NCBI RefSeq assembly: GCF_002964665.1
Contig: NZ_PQBZ01000042.1
Span: forward strand, 555,097 to 619,096
Length of the DNA: 64,000 nucleotides
Origin: Pseudoalteromonas sp. T1lg23B
GTDB lineage: Bacteria; Pseudomonadota; Gammaproteobacteria; Enterobacterales; Alteromonadaceae
Direction of reading: 5' to 3'
Positions 14,420 through 23,934 of the stretch are shown here, piece after piece (within the stretch, counting starts at the first letter, position 1; each line of letters begins with the position of its first letter). The translations under genes and the position numbers were made by a program. The notes below the pieces were generated by a model. The model was not told the DNA's origin, searched no databases, and worked only from the letters and a program-made list of their open reading frames with translations.

Positions 14420-15859
14420 ATGGGAACAGTACGTTTAAAATGGCCTAAAATCCCGCACTTTGCGCAGATTAAAAACTCGCCTGCGAAATTTTTTTCTCAA
14501 TCCTTAAGCCAACAGGCCAGGCTAGCAATGTTGTTGGCGCTGGTACCAATCATCATTCTGGCTTTATGGTACGCTCAACAAACTGCTTATCAGCAGCAAA
14601 AAACAAACGAAATATATAATAAGAATCAACTCCTTATACTCTCGTTTAATGGCTTGAAAAGTGATATCTCGGCACTTGAAAAAGCACATCTCAACAATCA
14701 ACTGCTCAATAACGCCGAACTACAAAAAAGTATTGAAAGTAAATGGCAAACCACCAAAAAGCGAATCGACTTTTTAAAAAATTCTTATCCAGCTGAGCAA
14801 CTGGTTGCCAAATGGCAACAACTGCAATTACTCACGCCCAGTGAGCGAGTTTCAGAAGTAGATTACGAGCAACTGCAACAACAGTTGCAGTCTATAGAGC
14901 AGCCCTTTCAAAATGTGCTGGAAACAAAATTAGAAGAGCAGGCACAACAACTCACCCTACTTAACCAATATTTTTTATTTGGCTTGTTCATCCTGATCCC
15001 CCTGCTGATCGCGATCAGTTTATTGGTGATCCGCCGAGTAACACGCCAGCTAAATGCCCTTGAAGAAGTGATCTGGCAACTGGGTGAAGGCCGTTTTGAG
15101 ACACCAATAAATCTAAATGGCAGTGAAGAGTTTGTAGCTTTGGGAAAAGAGCTGGATTGGTTACGCGAAGAATTACAACGCAGCCACAAGCAAAAAGAAA
15201 CTTTCTTACGTCATGTGAGTCATGAGCTGAAAACGCCACTGGCTTCACTCACAGAAGGAAATAGCTTACTGCAAAGCGGCAACTTTGGTGCTATCTCATC
15301 ACCCCAGCAACGTATTATTAATATCATGGATGGTGCATTGAGCCGTTTAGCAACCTTAATCGATGACCTATTAAACTATAGTGCTGCAAGCCATCCACTG
15401 GCCCAGCAGCAACATGCATTTAGTCGTATAAAAGACGAGTTAATAAAGCATTTTGCAACGCAAATTGATGAAACAAACGTCACCGTACATTGGCCCACTA
15501 AAAATACCAATGTGCAGCTCCCCTACCTGCCCGTAAAACTTATACTCACCCAATTGATTGGTAACGCACTGCAATATGCCAACTCACGCATTGAAATAGA
15601 ATATCGTATTGTGCGTAACGACGTGTACATCAGCGTAAAAGACGACGGCCCAGGTATTGACCTAGCTGAACAACATAAACTCACTCAACCGTTTTATCGT
15701 GGTAAGTACAGCGAAAACCATTCTGGTAGTGGCTTAGGGCTAGCCATTGTAGCCGAATGTATAAAACAGCTAAAAGGCACGCTAAGGTGGCAACATGCCC
15801 ACCCAGGTTGCCATATCTGTATCCAGTTCCCAAACTATGGAGTACCGACGAATGCGTAA
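14420..15859 (+). CDS. glrK: sensor histidine kinase GlrK/QseE-like
   Basis: 479 aa. Two membrane segments (about 35-54 and 187-207) bracket a helical periplasmic domain rich in Gln/Leu; then a HAMP region, a HisKA domain with the phosphorylated His in RHVSHELKTPLASLTEG (about 268), and an ATPase domain with N-box NALQYAN, DDGPGID and GSGLGLAIV. Gene order kinase, small lipoprotein, sigma54 response regulator is that of enterobacterial glrK-qseG-glrR. GGAAGC is 7 nt before the ATG. It is divergent from EF-hand operon 2. The stimulus is unknown; in enterobacteria the system senses envelope conditions. Confidence 0.88.
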   Translation: MGTVRLKWPKIPHFAQIKNSPAKFFSQSLSQQARLAMLLALVPIIILALWYAQQTAYQQQKTNEIYNKNQLLILSFNGLKSDISALEKAHLNNQLLNNAELQKSIESKWQTTKKRIDFLKNSYPAEQLVAKWQQLQLLTPSERVSEVDYEQLQQQLQSIEQPFQNVLETKLEEQAQQLTLLNQYFLFGLFILIPLLIAISLLVIRRVTRQLNALEEVIWQLGEGRFETPINLNGSEEFVALGKELDWLREELQRSHKQKETFLRHVSHELKTPLASLTEGNSLLQSGNFGAISSPQQRIINIMDGALSRLATLIDDLLNYSAASHPLAQQQHAFSRIKDELIKHFATQIDETNVTVHWPTKNTNVQLPYLPVKLILTQLIGNALQYANSRIEIEYRIVRNDVYISVKDDGPGIDLAEQHKLTQPFYRGKYSENHSGSGLGLAIVAECIKQLKGTLRWQHAHPGCHICIQFPNYGVPTNA

Positions 15860-16385
15860 TCTGATAACGATATTTATGATGTGTACTTTGTCTGCATGTC
15901 AGGCCATTTCCTCATCGGTAGGTCATGCCACTTTTGTTGGGCCTAGTAACAGTAAGCAATTTGAATTTGCGCCACTCACCGCCTTAGTCACTGCCCATCA
16001 AAGTGCTTGTGATAACGGCACCACCAAACAACTGGTTGGCTATCGAGCTTATCAACAACTTAATGACTTTTTACAGGCTTTTTGTTCGACGAGCTCCACC
16101 ACCACTCAATTACGTTTGATAGCACAGCTGCATCAGCAAAACGATTGGCCACAAGACTATCTAAGTTATTTTGCCATGTTACATCAGCACATCACTACGT
16201 TGAGACTGTACAAGCTTGAAAATATAGCGCTTAAAAAACAATTAGCCGAACAACAAAGTGCTTTACAAAACGTTGAGTTAGCGCTGAGTAACCTTAAGCA
16301 AAAACTTGCACAGATAGAGCAGCAACGCTTGTTATCCCCTTCTCATGTAGAAACTGACAGTAACCCAGTAGGAGAACAGCAATGA
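15852..16385 (+). CDS. qseG: QseG/YfhG-like outer-membrane lipoprotein
   Basis: 177 aa from ATG 15852, which overlaps the glrK stop by 8 nt and has GGAG 9 nt before it. The earlier frame start at 15795 is inside glrK and unsupported. The lipoprotein signal MRNLITIFMMCTLSAC has its lipidated Cys at residue 16. The mature part has a predicted coiled coil near the end (KKQLAEQQSALQNVELALSN). It matches QseG in place, size and lipobox; QseG links the outer membrane to the GlrK sensor. Sequence identity cannot be judged here, so the name rests mainly on context. Confidence 0.75.
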   Translation: MRNLITIFMMCTLSACQAISSSVGHATFVGPSNSKQFEFAPLTALVTAHQSACDNGTTKQLVGYRAYQQLNDFLQAFCSTSSTTTQLRLIAQLHQQNDWPQDYLSYFAMLHQHITTLRLYKLENIALKKQLAEQQSALQNVELALSNLKQKLAQIEQQRLLSPSHVETDSNPVGEQQ

Positions 16386-17695
16386 GCAGAAATACGATTT
16401 TATTAGTGGATGATGACGCATCACTCATTGAATTACTGGCGATGCGTTTAGAGGCGAACAACTACCACGTGCTTACGGCACATCGCGGCACTCAGGCGCT
16501 GCAAATATTACAGCAAAGTGTTGTCGATTTGGTTATCACTGACTTACGCATGGCTCATATGGACGGCTTTGAGCTTTTTGAAAATATCAAAAAGAATCAT
16601 GTCGGGCTGCCCGTGATCATGATGACCGCTCATGGCTCAATTCCCGATGCGGTGGATGCCATGCAACAGGGTTTTGTTAGCTTTCTCAGTAAACCGATAG
16701 AAAGCAAAGCGTTACTTGAAGCAATTGAAAACACGTTAAAAAATAACAAAAAACGTGATGGCGCAACCAATCGAAATCATTTCTATGGTTTAATCTATCA
16801 AAGCAGCGCGATGCATCAGGTTGTACAACATATTCAGGCTTTAGCACCCAGTCAAGCCAATATCCTTATTCAAGGTGCCAGCGGAACAGGTAAAGAAGTC
16901 ACTGCCAACGCCATTCATAAAGCCAGTAATTACTGCGATGGGCCGTTCGTAGCCATCAACTGTGGAGCTGTCCCTGCTCACTTGCTGGAATCGGAATTAT
17001 TTGGCCATAAAAAAGGCGCATTCACTGGCGCAATGCAAGATAAAGTTGGTCTTGTACAAAGCGCCAACGGCGGCACCTTATTTTTAGATGAAATTGGTGA
17101 CATGCCAATGGATCTGCAGGTCAAACTGCTCAGGGTTTTACAAGAAAGAACCGTGCGCCCCGTCGGTGGCCAAGTTGAACAAAGCGTCGACATCAGATTC
17201 GTTTCTGCCAGCCATAAAAACCTACAGCAGGCCGTGATAGATAAAGAGTTTAGGGAAGACTTGTACTATCGCTTAAATGTAGTATCCATTCATCTACCTG
17301 CACTAAAAGAGCGTCCAGAAGACATTCCGTTATTGGCCAATAGCTTTGTTAAGCGCATTAGTGATGGGCAAAAAGTGATCAGCCCACAAGCGATGACTTG
17401 CCTGCTTAACTACCACTGGCCCGGCAACGTCAGACAACTCAACAACATTATTGAGCACGCCGTGGCACTTAGTTCTGGCAAATTGATCACCGCCGACATC
17501 ATTGAAAACGCCATCCCGGAATTAGGCCAAGCCAGCTTTAAAGGCCTTAACGACGCCAAAAAGCAGTTCGAGTATGACTATATTCAAAAAGTTTTGTCTT
17601 TGTGTCAGGGCAACGTCGCTGAAGCGGCTAAATTGGCGCAACGCAACCGCTCTGACTTTTACAAACTACTCAAAAAACACCAAATAAGTTGCTAG
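16382..17695 (+). CDS. glrR: sigma54-dependent response regulator GlrR/QseF
   Basis: 437 aa. Receiver domain with DDD (10-12) and the phosphorylated Asp54 in VITDLRM; AAA+ domain with Walker A GASGTGKE (about 165) and the GAFTGA loop (about 210) that contacts sigma54; C-terminal Fis-type helix-turn-helix (NVAEAAKLAQRNRSDFYKLL). It overlaps qseG by 4 nt (ATGA). In enterobacteria GlrR activates sigma54 promoters through paired palindromes; the TGTTGC-N6-GCAACA sites around the EF-hand operons are the best candidates for its targets here. Confidence 0.92.
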   Translation: MSRNTILLVDDDASLIELLAMRLEANNYHVLTAHRGTQALQILQQSVVDLVITDLRMAHMDGFELFENIKKNHVGLPVIMMTAHGSIPDAVDAMQQGFVSFLSKPIESKALLEAIENTLKNNKKRDGATNRNHFYGLIYQSSAMHQVVQHIQALAPSQANILIQGASGTGKEVTANAIHKASNYCDGPFVAINCGAVPAHLLESELFGHKKGAFTGAMQDKVGLVQSANGGTLFLDEIGDMPMDLQVKLLRVLQERTVRPVGGQVEQSVDIRFVSASHKNLQQAVIDKEFREDLYYRLNVVSIHLPALKERPEDIPLLANSFVKRISDGQKVISPQAMTCLLNYHWPGNVRQLNNIIEHAVALSSGKLITADIIENAIPELGQASFKGLNDAKKQFEYDYIQKVLSLCQGNVAEAAKLAQRNRSDFYKLLKKHQISC

Positions 17696-17784
17696 AAAAT
17701 ATAGCGAAACTGGGCGTTAGTGGTTATTGTATCTATACTGTAACAAGTGCTACGTGCCACACTCAAGTGCGCCTAGCCTAACAA

Positions 17785-17819
17785 TGCATTGAACCCTTGT
17801 GCAAAAGTGGTTCAATGCA
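17785..17819 (+). terminator. hairpin after glrR
   Basis: Eleven-bp arms TGCATTGAACC / GGTTCAATGCA with a 13-nt loop, 90 nt after glrR. No T run follows, so it may be a weak terminator or a stabilising 3' structure. Confidence 0.5.
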
Positions 17820-17952
17820 CTTGAATACACTTAGCTGTCTTCAAGGTTACTCAGTAAACAACACACAATGACAACCCTTTGTTAGATGGCATAGAAAACA
17901 AAAATCAAAACTCAATCCATCTACAAAATTATCCATAATACAGGAGCACCAT

Positions 17953-19905
17953 ATGAGAATGCGCCAAAAACTAATCGTCAGTTTTTTGCTCACTGTTATC
18001 GTGCCAATTCTAGCTATCTCCGCTGTAAGCATCTCGAAAACCAAGCATGAATCGCTGCAAAGCTTTTTAGATTTTTCCAGTAGTGAGATACGCCAGATAG
18101 AAAACACCTTTGTGCTATTTTTTGAACAAATGAAAAACAACGCAAAGTTTTTGGCACAACATAAGTCAGTCAGTGCAATGCCGGACAACATCACTCAGTA
18201 TTTTGGTGCAGAAAAGCCCATGACACCGCTAGAGAACTCCCCAGAAGAAGGGGAAATTTTCGAATTCTACACCGCTTTTGGGCAAACTCACCCTGAATTA
18301 TTGTTTGTGTATTTAGGGTCCGAGTCGGGTGGTTTTATCCAGTATCCAGCCGAGCCTTTGGGCAACTATGACCCACGTAAACGACCTTGGTATCAAAACG
18401 CTAAATCCACGCCAAGAAGCGTGATTATTACCGAGCCTTATCAAGGAGTAACAGGGCAAGCTATGGTGTCAGTTGCCACGGGTATTTTTAATAACGGTGA
18501 ATTTGCTGGGGTGCAATCGCTAGACGTCACACTCTCAACTTTGACCGACATTGTGAGTAACATAAAACTGGGAGAAACGGGCTACTTGCTGTTACTAGAC
18601 AGTAAAGGCACTATTTTGGCCGACCCTAAACGCCCTGAAAATAACTTCAAGAATATTAATGAATTGGATAACCCTCTTTATAAACAGATCTCCACGGTAG
18701 GTGATAAACCCTATATTAGTGTTGAGATGGAGAACAAAACCATTGATGCGAAGGTTTATCACTCCAAAAAACTGAACTGGCGCTTTGTGGCTGTGATAGA
18801 CGAAGATGAAATCCTGTCATCGGCATATAGCATGTCATGGAGCATTACCCTGATTGCTTTGGTTATGTTGTTGATTTTTGGTGTGATAGCTGTCACCTTG
18901 GCAAATAAGATTGTGTTCCCAATTGAACGAGTATCGGAAGGACTAAGAGACATCGCACAAGGCGAAGGTAACTTGTCTAAACGTCTGCAAGTGATCGGTA
19001 ATGATGAAATTAGCGAGCTTGCAACTTGGTTCAATCAATTCTTGAACTCAATCAACTCCTTGGTAAAAGACATCCAGCAAAATGCTCACACGCTCAACAG
19101 TTCTGCACAGCACTTTGAGACTCAGATCAACGACATTCGTAACCAGTGCCGCAGCCAACAAGGTACTGCAAATCAAGCTGCAAACAATACCGAGTCGGTC
19201 CACCATATGGCGCAAAATGTCAGTGATAACTGCCAAAGTTCCCTTGATGAGATTGCACAAACGGATCAGTTTACCTACTCAGGCAATACCTTAATAAGTA
19301 ACACGGTAAAACAGGTCGCCCAACTCAATAACTCCCTTGATGCGTCAGCTGCTGAAATTTCTCAGCTAGAGAGTGAAAGTAATAATATTACCAATATTCT
19401 AGGTGTCATTCGTGGTATTGCAGAGCAAACCAACTTACTTGCGCTAAATGCTGCAATAGAAGCGGCCAGAGCAGGTGAGCAAGGACGAGGTTTCGCCGTG
19501 GTGGCAGATGAAGTCAGAACCTTAGCGCAGCGCTCACACGATGCCACTCAAGAGATCGAGCAAGTACTCACTAAACTGATTGAACAAACTCGCGCCGTTT
19601 CCGCCAAAATGACACAAAGCGTTTCTGCATCGGGTGAAGCCATAGCGCAATCAGAAGAAGCTCATCAAGCTTTTGAAAACATTGCCAGCAGCGTGACAAA
19701 AGTAAAAGACTTGGTCTCAACAATTGCCCACGATGCACAACAACAAGGCCATTCAGCCAGTCAAACACATGACCAAATAGCAGGCCTTACCGAGTCTGTA
19801 ACTCAAGTCAGTCAAGCATCGGATAGCTTATCAGACGGTGCTAAATCCTTGGTTGAACTAGCCAAAAACTTAGATCAATTAGTAGGTCGTTTTCATATTG
19901 ATTAA
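17953..19905 (+). CDS. methyl-accepting chemotaxis protein with dCache sensor
   Basis: 650 aa. Membrane segments at about 7-29 and 290-312 enclose a periplasmic double-Cache domain; its YDPRKRPWYQNAKS motif with TEPYQGVTGQAMVS is typical of amino-acid-binding dCache_1 sensors. Then HAMP and a long signalling hairpin whose tip EQTNLLALNAAIEAARAGEQ is fully conserved. There is no C-terminal CheR pentapeptide. GGAG precedes the ATG by 6 nt. It stands alone with its own terminator. The ligand is probably a small polar molecule, but not identifiable. Confidence 0.92.
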   Translation: MRMRQKLIVSFLLTVIVPILAISAVSISKTKHESLQSFLDFSSSEIRQIENTFVLFFEQMKNNAKFLAQHKSVSAMPDNITQYFGAEKPMTPLENSPEEGEIFEFYTAFGQTHPELLFVYLGSESGGFIQYPAEPLGNYDPRKRPWYQNAKSTPRSVIITEPYQGVTGQAMVSVATGIFNNGEFAGVQSLDVTLSTLTDIVSNIKLGETGYLLLLDSKGTILADPKRPENNFKNINELDNPLYKQISTVGDKPYISVEMENKTIDAKVYHSKKLNWRFVAVIDEDEILSSAYSMSWSITLIALVMLLIFGVIAVTLANKIVFPIERVSEGLRDIAQGEGNLSKRLQVIGNDEISELATWFNQFLNSINSLVKDIQQNAHTLNSSAQHFETQINDIRNQCRSQQGTANQAANNTESVHHMAQNVSDNCQSSLDEIAQTDQFTYSGNTLISNTVKQVAQLNNSLDASAAEISQLESESNNITNILGVIRGIAEQTNLLALNAAIEAARAGEQGRGFAVVADEVRTLAQRSHDATQEIEQVLTKLIEQTRAVSAKMTQSVSASGEAIAQSEEAHQAFENIASSVTKVKDLVSTIAHDAQQQGHSASQTHDQIAGLTESVTQVSQASDSLSDGAKSLVELAKNLDQLVGRFHID

Positions 19906-19924
19906 GGATGACACTCAAAATGAG

Positions 19925-19963
19925 TACAAAGTGACAGAAATTGATATCCACTGTCACTTTGTA
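19925..19963 (+). terminator. rho-independent terminator of the chemoreceptor gene
   Basis: Thirteen-bp arms TACAAAGTGACAG / CTGTCACTTTGTA with a 13-nt loop, followed by the T-rich TTAATTTTTAA. Confidence 0.8.
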
Positions 19964-20018
19964 TTAATTTTTAACGGATTAGAATCAATTTTTAGCTGTT
20001 AGCAAAAGGAAGTAAAAG

Positions 20019-21770
20019 TTGGAAAACATCACCACTGATTACAGTAAGTCACAAGGGAATTGGTTATTACTGTGTGCCTTGTTGCAGGGTCTAGGACTGC
20101 TACTATTGCATCAAGCACTGAGCTTTGATTGGCCTATTACAAGCTCGCCATCATTATTATTTGCCTGTTATGCTGTACTTTTAACTGGTCCATCAATATT
20201 GATCTACGGTGTTAATAAAGACTCTCACCGAGTGTTTTACAACATTGTAATTACCTTTTCCTTAACCTCGGCCTTGTTGGGTGTTTATGTGGGTAGCCAA
20301 GCCCTTCACCCTAAATTTCCCGACTTAGCTCTACATGGTTTTGGCTTTGCTGCTGTAATGTCCTTACTCACCTTCAAAGTGTTTATTTTTGCTTCCTCTA
20401 TTCATTTGCAAGACCATCAATGGCAGATCTGCTATAGCAGATTGATCAGCAACACCTGCCGCTTGCTTATTACAATCACGCTGGCCAGTATTTTCACTTT
20501 GTTGGTATGGCTTATCATTGTTTTATGGGCCGAATTGTTTAACAAAATTAATATCACCCTATTTAAAGATATATTTTACGAGCCTTGGTTTATTTATCCC
20601 ATCCTCTCTTTGGCTCATGCGATTGGAGTCCTTAGAGTCCGTCGTAGTAATAAAATTGTCAGCACCGCCAATCAATTGATCCAAACGCTGTCGTTCGCTT
20701 TATTGCCTTTGTTGCTGTTGCTTAGCTCCGTATTTTTGGTGGCGATTGCCTTTGTGGGATTGACCGCGCTATGGAACAGTGGTGGTAGCAACCTAGTGTT
20801 TGTATTAACTGCGTTAATTCTGGTGACGTTAAACCTCGCCTTTCAGGATTCTAAGCAGACCCCAAAAATGCATCGCGTTGCCTACCTTTTAATCCTTGCA
20901 GGCATCGCCATTTTACCGGTGTATTTAGCTATCAGTGGCTACGGCTTATGGTTACGAGTGGAGCAATATGGCTTAAGTATAAGCAGGTTGTGGGCAATAT
21001 TCATGTGGGTATTTCTTACTCTATATCTAACCTGTTATAGCATCAGCATTATTGCAAACACACGTAACTGGCTTGACTCATTGGCCACAATCAACACCCG
21101 TTTAGGACTCCTGTTGATAGCCGCGCTACTCGTTAGCCAATCGCCAATTTTGAATTTTAAACAACTTAGCGCACAAAACCAGCTAGCTAGGATCCACGCA
21201 GGGATCACACCAGTTGAAGATATTGATGTCTATTATTTTGCTCATGAATTAGGCGTGGCAGGGCGAGATGTACTCAAAGAGATTGATGCCCATTTTACCG
21301 AACAACACCCTCAACTGGGCGCGAGGATAGAAGCTGCGTTAAACAATGTGGCTAAGCACGACACCCCTGTTGAAAATTCCCAAACACTTCTCAGCGCTTT
21401 AGAAGTACATGGAGAAATACCAAAAGCTTCTCTTGAACCTTCGCTTGTCAGCGCAATGCAAAGCTATGCCAATGAACATAGCGCGACAATAGCAAATAGC
21501 TCACAATTAATTTTGCTCCCTGTGGAACTAACCAGTGATAAACGAAGCGAGTATTTACTAATAATGAAACAGCCTAGTTACTCAGAGCTCGCGCTATTCT
21601 ACCTTGAGCAAGAACAATGGCATTCTCGGTCCATGTACTTTCACTACACCAATGAACACAGTGACAAGGAGCTGATCAAAGCATTGCTCGCCGGTGACTA
21701 TGAGATCACCCCAGCCAAATTTAATGATATTCGAGTAAAAGATACTGCCCTAAAAGTGTCGGATTACTAA
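20019..21770 (+). CDS. DUF4153 family polytopic membrane protein
   Basis: 583 aa. About ten to twelve hydrophobic segments fill residues 15-390, followed by a soluble C-terminal domain (about 400-583). Organisation and the LWLRVEQYGLSISRLWAIFM block match DUF4153 inner-membrane proteins. The start is a TTG at 20019: AAAGGAAG lies a few bases before it and there is no ATG in frame until residue 113. Function unknown. A GC-rich hairpin follows at 21784. Confidence 0.75.
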   Translation: MENITTDYSKSQGNWLLLCALLQGLGLLLLHQALSFDWPITSSPSLLFACYAVLLTGPSILIYGVNKDSHRVFYNIVITFSLTSALLGVYVGSQALHPKFPDLALHGFGFAAVMSLLTFKVFIFASSIHLQDHQWQICYSRLISNTCRLLITITLASIFTLLVWLIIVLWAELFNKINITLFKDIFYEPWFIYPILSLAHAIGVLRVRRSNKIVSTANQLIQTLSFALLPLLLLLSSVFLVAIAFVGLTALWNSGGSNLVFVLTALILVTLNLAFQDSKQTPKMHRVAYLLILAGIAILPVYLAISGYGLWLRVEQYGLSISRLWAIFMWVFLTLYLTCYSISIIANTRNWLDSLATINTRLGLLLIAALLVSQSPILNFKQLSAQNQLARIHAGITPVEDIDVYYFAHELGVAGRDVLKEIDAHFTEQHPQLGARIEAALNNVAKHDTPVENSQTLLSALEVHGEIPKASLEPSLVSAMQSYANEHSATIANSSQLILLPVELTSDKRSEYLLIMKQPSYSELALFYLEQEQWHSRSMYFHYTNEHSDKELIKALLAGDYEITPAKFNDIRVKDTALKVSDY

Positions 21771-21783
21771 TCAGCCAATTTGA

Positions 21784-21806
21784 GGCGCTGGCTTCTCGCC
21801 AGCGCC
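21784..21806 (+). terminator. hairpin after the DUF4153 gene
   Basis: Perfect 9-bp GC-rich arms GGCGCTGGC / GCCAGCGCC with a TTCTC loop, 14 nt past the stop codon. Only a short T stretch follows (CCTTAA), so termination strength is uncertain. Confidence 0.6.
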
Positions 21807-21940
21807 CCTTAAGAGATGACCTAAATCACTATAATCTCAATTTTACCATATCAATGTAGAGTTTTGCTTGGAAAACTTTCATTTCCCTTCTATTATTAAC
21901 CACTTACAGCACGATTAATGAGCCAGCTAAGTTTGTCTTT

Positions 21941-23296
21941 ATGAAATCATTTCCATCGTTATATTTTACGAATTTATTTTTGGTTGGTGGTACTGGCTTA
22001 CTAACCACTTACCTCGCCCTATATCTTGGCCAACATAACGTCTCTACATTTTTGATTGGGTTACTCACGTCATTTTATTACATCGGCCTATTATTCGGTT
22101 CTAAACTTGGCTATCACTTGATTAAATCTGTTGGTCACATTAGAGCTTTTTCTGCAAGTACTGCGGTTGTAACCGCCTGTGTTGCAAGCCATGGCATCAG
22201 CGACAACATCTATCTATGGCTAGTACTACGCTTTGTTGTTGGATTAGGCATGATGTGTAATTACATGGTGTTAGAGAGTTGGCTCAACGAACAAGCTGCA
22301 CCTGAGCAACGAGGCCGTGTATTTTCGTTTTATATGCTAACGTCATATCTAGGTATGGTTGCAGGGCAGTTTGCACTATCGCAATTCCCTGAATTGGGCT
22401 ATGCACCACTGTTTCTTATCTGTATTGCCTTATCGTTTGGGATTGTGCCAATTTCAATAACGCGTAGGATACACCCAAAACCCCTTAAACCCCTGCAAGT
22501 CAGCTTATGGGGTTACTTTAAAAGAGTCCCTCAATCACTGACCGCAGTCTGTTTTGCAGGAATAATTAATGGCAGTTTTTATGGTTTAGCTCCCACTTTT
22601 GCAAGCCAAGCGGGTTTGAGCGCTAAAGAAATTGCCATGTATATGTCTGTTACCATAGTCGCAGGCTTACTGGCACAGTGGCCCATGGGAATGCTGTCCG
22701 ACAGAATTCGCCGCAGTATCTTACTTCGTTCCAATGCATTGATTATTGGAATTGTGTCGTTGGCACTATTCTTTCTACCTACACAAGCGCCTTTAAGTTA
22801 TTGGCTTACATTCATGTTTGGTTTGTTTGCCTTTACACTCTACCCACTGTCATCTGCATTAGCTAACTCAAGAGTTGATGATGAACACCGAGTCGGGGTG
22901 TCCTCTTCTTTGCTAGTCGCTTTTGGCGCAGGCGCCAGTGTCGGTTCAGCAGGTATCGCACAAGTGATGACCTTTTTCGGGCCACACTCACTGTATGCTT
23001 CGTTTGCGATATTGACTATCATCATGTACGCGCTGTTAACCTATATCAACGCTAGACAAAAAGCGGAACAGCCAGAACCCAGTGATTATATCGCTGCCAC
23101 CTCTGATATTACCAGTTCGCCACTGGCTGCAACCTTGGACCCGCGTATTGAAGAAAAAACAGCGCAGGAGCAAATGCTTGTTGTTGAGGCTGATGAAGAA
23201 GATATAGATACAACCAATTTGTCCGATGAGGAACATACTGCACAAAGTGCTCAACCTCTTAATGACAAGCAAACGGATAAAGTAGAACAATTATAA
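21941..23296 (+). CDS. MFS permease, YcaD-like, with acidic tail
   Basis: 451 aa with twelve predicted membrane segments in residues 8-367. It resembles YcaD-type MFS proteins: FLIGLLTSFYYIGLLFGSKL, RFVVGLGMMCNYMVLESWLN, LLAQWPMGMLSDRIRRS and a GFTLYPL-like FAFTLYPLSSALAN. The last 80 residues are hydrophilic and strongly acidic (EADEEDIDTTNLSDEE), longer than in E. coli YcaD. The substrate is unknown. No strong ribosome binding site precedes the ATG (TAAGTTTGTCTTT). A strong terminator follows. Confidence 0.82.
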   Translation: MKSFPSLYFTNLFLVGGTGLLTTYLALYLGQHNVSTFLIGLLTSFYYIGLLFGSKLGYHLIKSVGHIRAFSASTAVVTACVASHGISDNIYLWLVLRFVVGLGMMCNYMVLESWLNEQAAPEQRGRVFSFYMLTSYLGMVAGQFALSQFPELGYAPLFLICIALSFGIVPISITRRIHPKPLKPLQVSLWGYFKRVPQSLTAVCFAGIINGSFYGLAPTFASQAGLSAKEIAMYMSVTIVAGLLAQWPMGMLSDRIRRSILLRSNALIIGIVSLALFFLPTQAPLSYWLTFMFGLFAFTLYPLSSALANSRVDDEHRVGVSSSLLVAFGAGASVGSAGIAQVMTFFGPHSLYASFAILTIIMYALLTYINARQKAEQPEPSDYIAATSDITSSPLAATLDPRIEEKTAQEQMLVVEADEEDIDTTNLSDEEHTAQSAQPLNDKQTDKVEQL

Positions 23297-23303
23297 AATA
23301 AGT

Positions 23304-23340
23304 AAACCCGGACACAATCATTGCTATTGTGTCCGGGTTT
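23304..23340. terminator. strong terminator after the MFS gene
   Basis: Perfect 15-bp arms AAACCCGGACACAAT / ATTGTGTCCGGGTTT with a 7-nt loop; A-rich before and T-rich at the stem end. Confidence 0.85.
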
Positions 23341-23534
23341 GTGTAGCAATAATCACACAATTTTTGCCATTACACGTCCCAGCTCACACCTCTAAGTCCA
23401 TCTAACATGTTAAATTTTAATAAAAAATTGACTTGATAAATATGCTTTAGGTCTTAGTGGTACATGCTAACACCGCTTCACCAACGCATTGATGAAAAGT
23501 AAGAGCAGCTGTTCGTTTTGAAAAAAACAATTCG

Positions 23535-23550
23535 ATATTTCTAGAAATAT
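23535..23550. promoter_or_regulatory. palindromic operator upstream of arsR-like gene
   Basis: Perfect 16-bp palindrome ATATTTCTAGAAATAT, 37 bp before the ATG and overlapping a -10-like TATACT (23548-23553). A close copy precedes the permease gene, so this is the likely site of the ArsR repressor. Confidence 0.6.
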
Positions 23551-23587
23551 ACTTGTTTTTTGATTTTTTGCTCGTTACACTCCTGCT

Positions 23588-23878
23588 ATGCAAATAGAAA
23601 TGGCTGCCAACCAACTGGCAGAGCTTGGGCATGTAACCCGGCTCGAAATTTATCGAATTTTAGTACGTGCAGGCCACCATGGCTTGGCGGTGTCTGCTAT
23701 TCAAGAAAAATTAGATATACCCGGCTCAACGCTTTCTCACCATATCTCTCGATTGGTGAAAGTGGGGTTATTGAGCCAAACCCGTGAAGGTCGCGTGCTA
23801 CGATGCCAAGCTCAATATCAAGAGCTTGAACGTCTTATCGACTTCCTATCTGAGGAATGCTGTAAAGGCTGCGACTAA
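23588..23878 (+). CDS. ArsR family metalloid-type repressor
   Basis: 96 aa. Winged-helix DNA-binding domain with the recognition stretch GSTLSHHISRLVKVGLL and wing SQTREGRVLRC. Cysteines are C73 and a C-terminal cluster C91, C92, C95 (EECCKGCD), of the kind used by several ArsR repressors to bind trivalent arsenicals. The permease that follows has an operator-like repeat before it, so the two form a regulated unit. No clear ribosome binding site precedes the ATG; the next ATG (23600) is possible. The inducer is inferred, not shown. Confidence 0.85.
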   Translation: MQIEMAANQLAELGHVTRLEIYRILVRAGHHGLAVSAIQEKLDIPGSTLSHHISRLVKVGLLSQTREGRVLRCQAQYQELERLIDFLSEECCKGCD

Positions 23879-23893
23879 AAAAAAATTTAGATT

Positions 23894-23917
23894 ATATTTC
23901 GAATATTCTAGAAATAT
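23894..23917. promoter_or_regulatory. operator-like repeat upstream of permease gene
   Basis: Arms ATATTTC / GAAATAT separated by 10 nt, containing ATATTCTAGAAATAT, which is one base short of the 16-bp operator at 23535. It lies 18 bp before the permease ATG, between the arsR-like stop and the ribosome binding site. Confidence 0.55.
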
Positions 23918-23934
23918 AAAACAAAGGAGAAGCT

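Noticed and set aside
14804..14819. GTTGC-N6-GCAAC palindrome inside glrK
   Set aside because: It resembles the operator, but lies in codons for VAKWQQ and has only 5-bp arms; no promoter is placed to use it.
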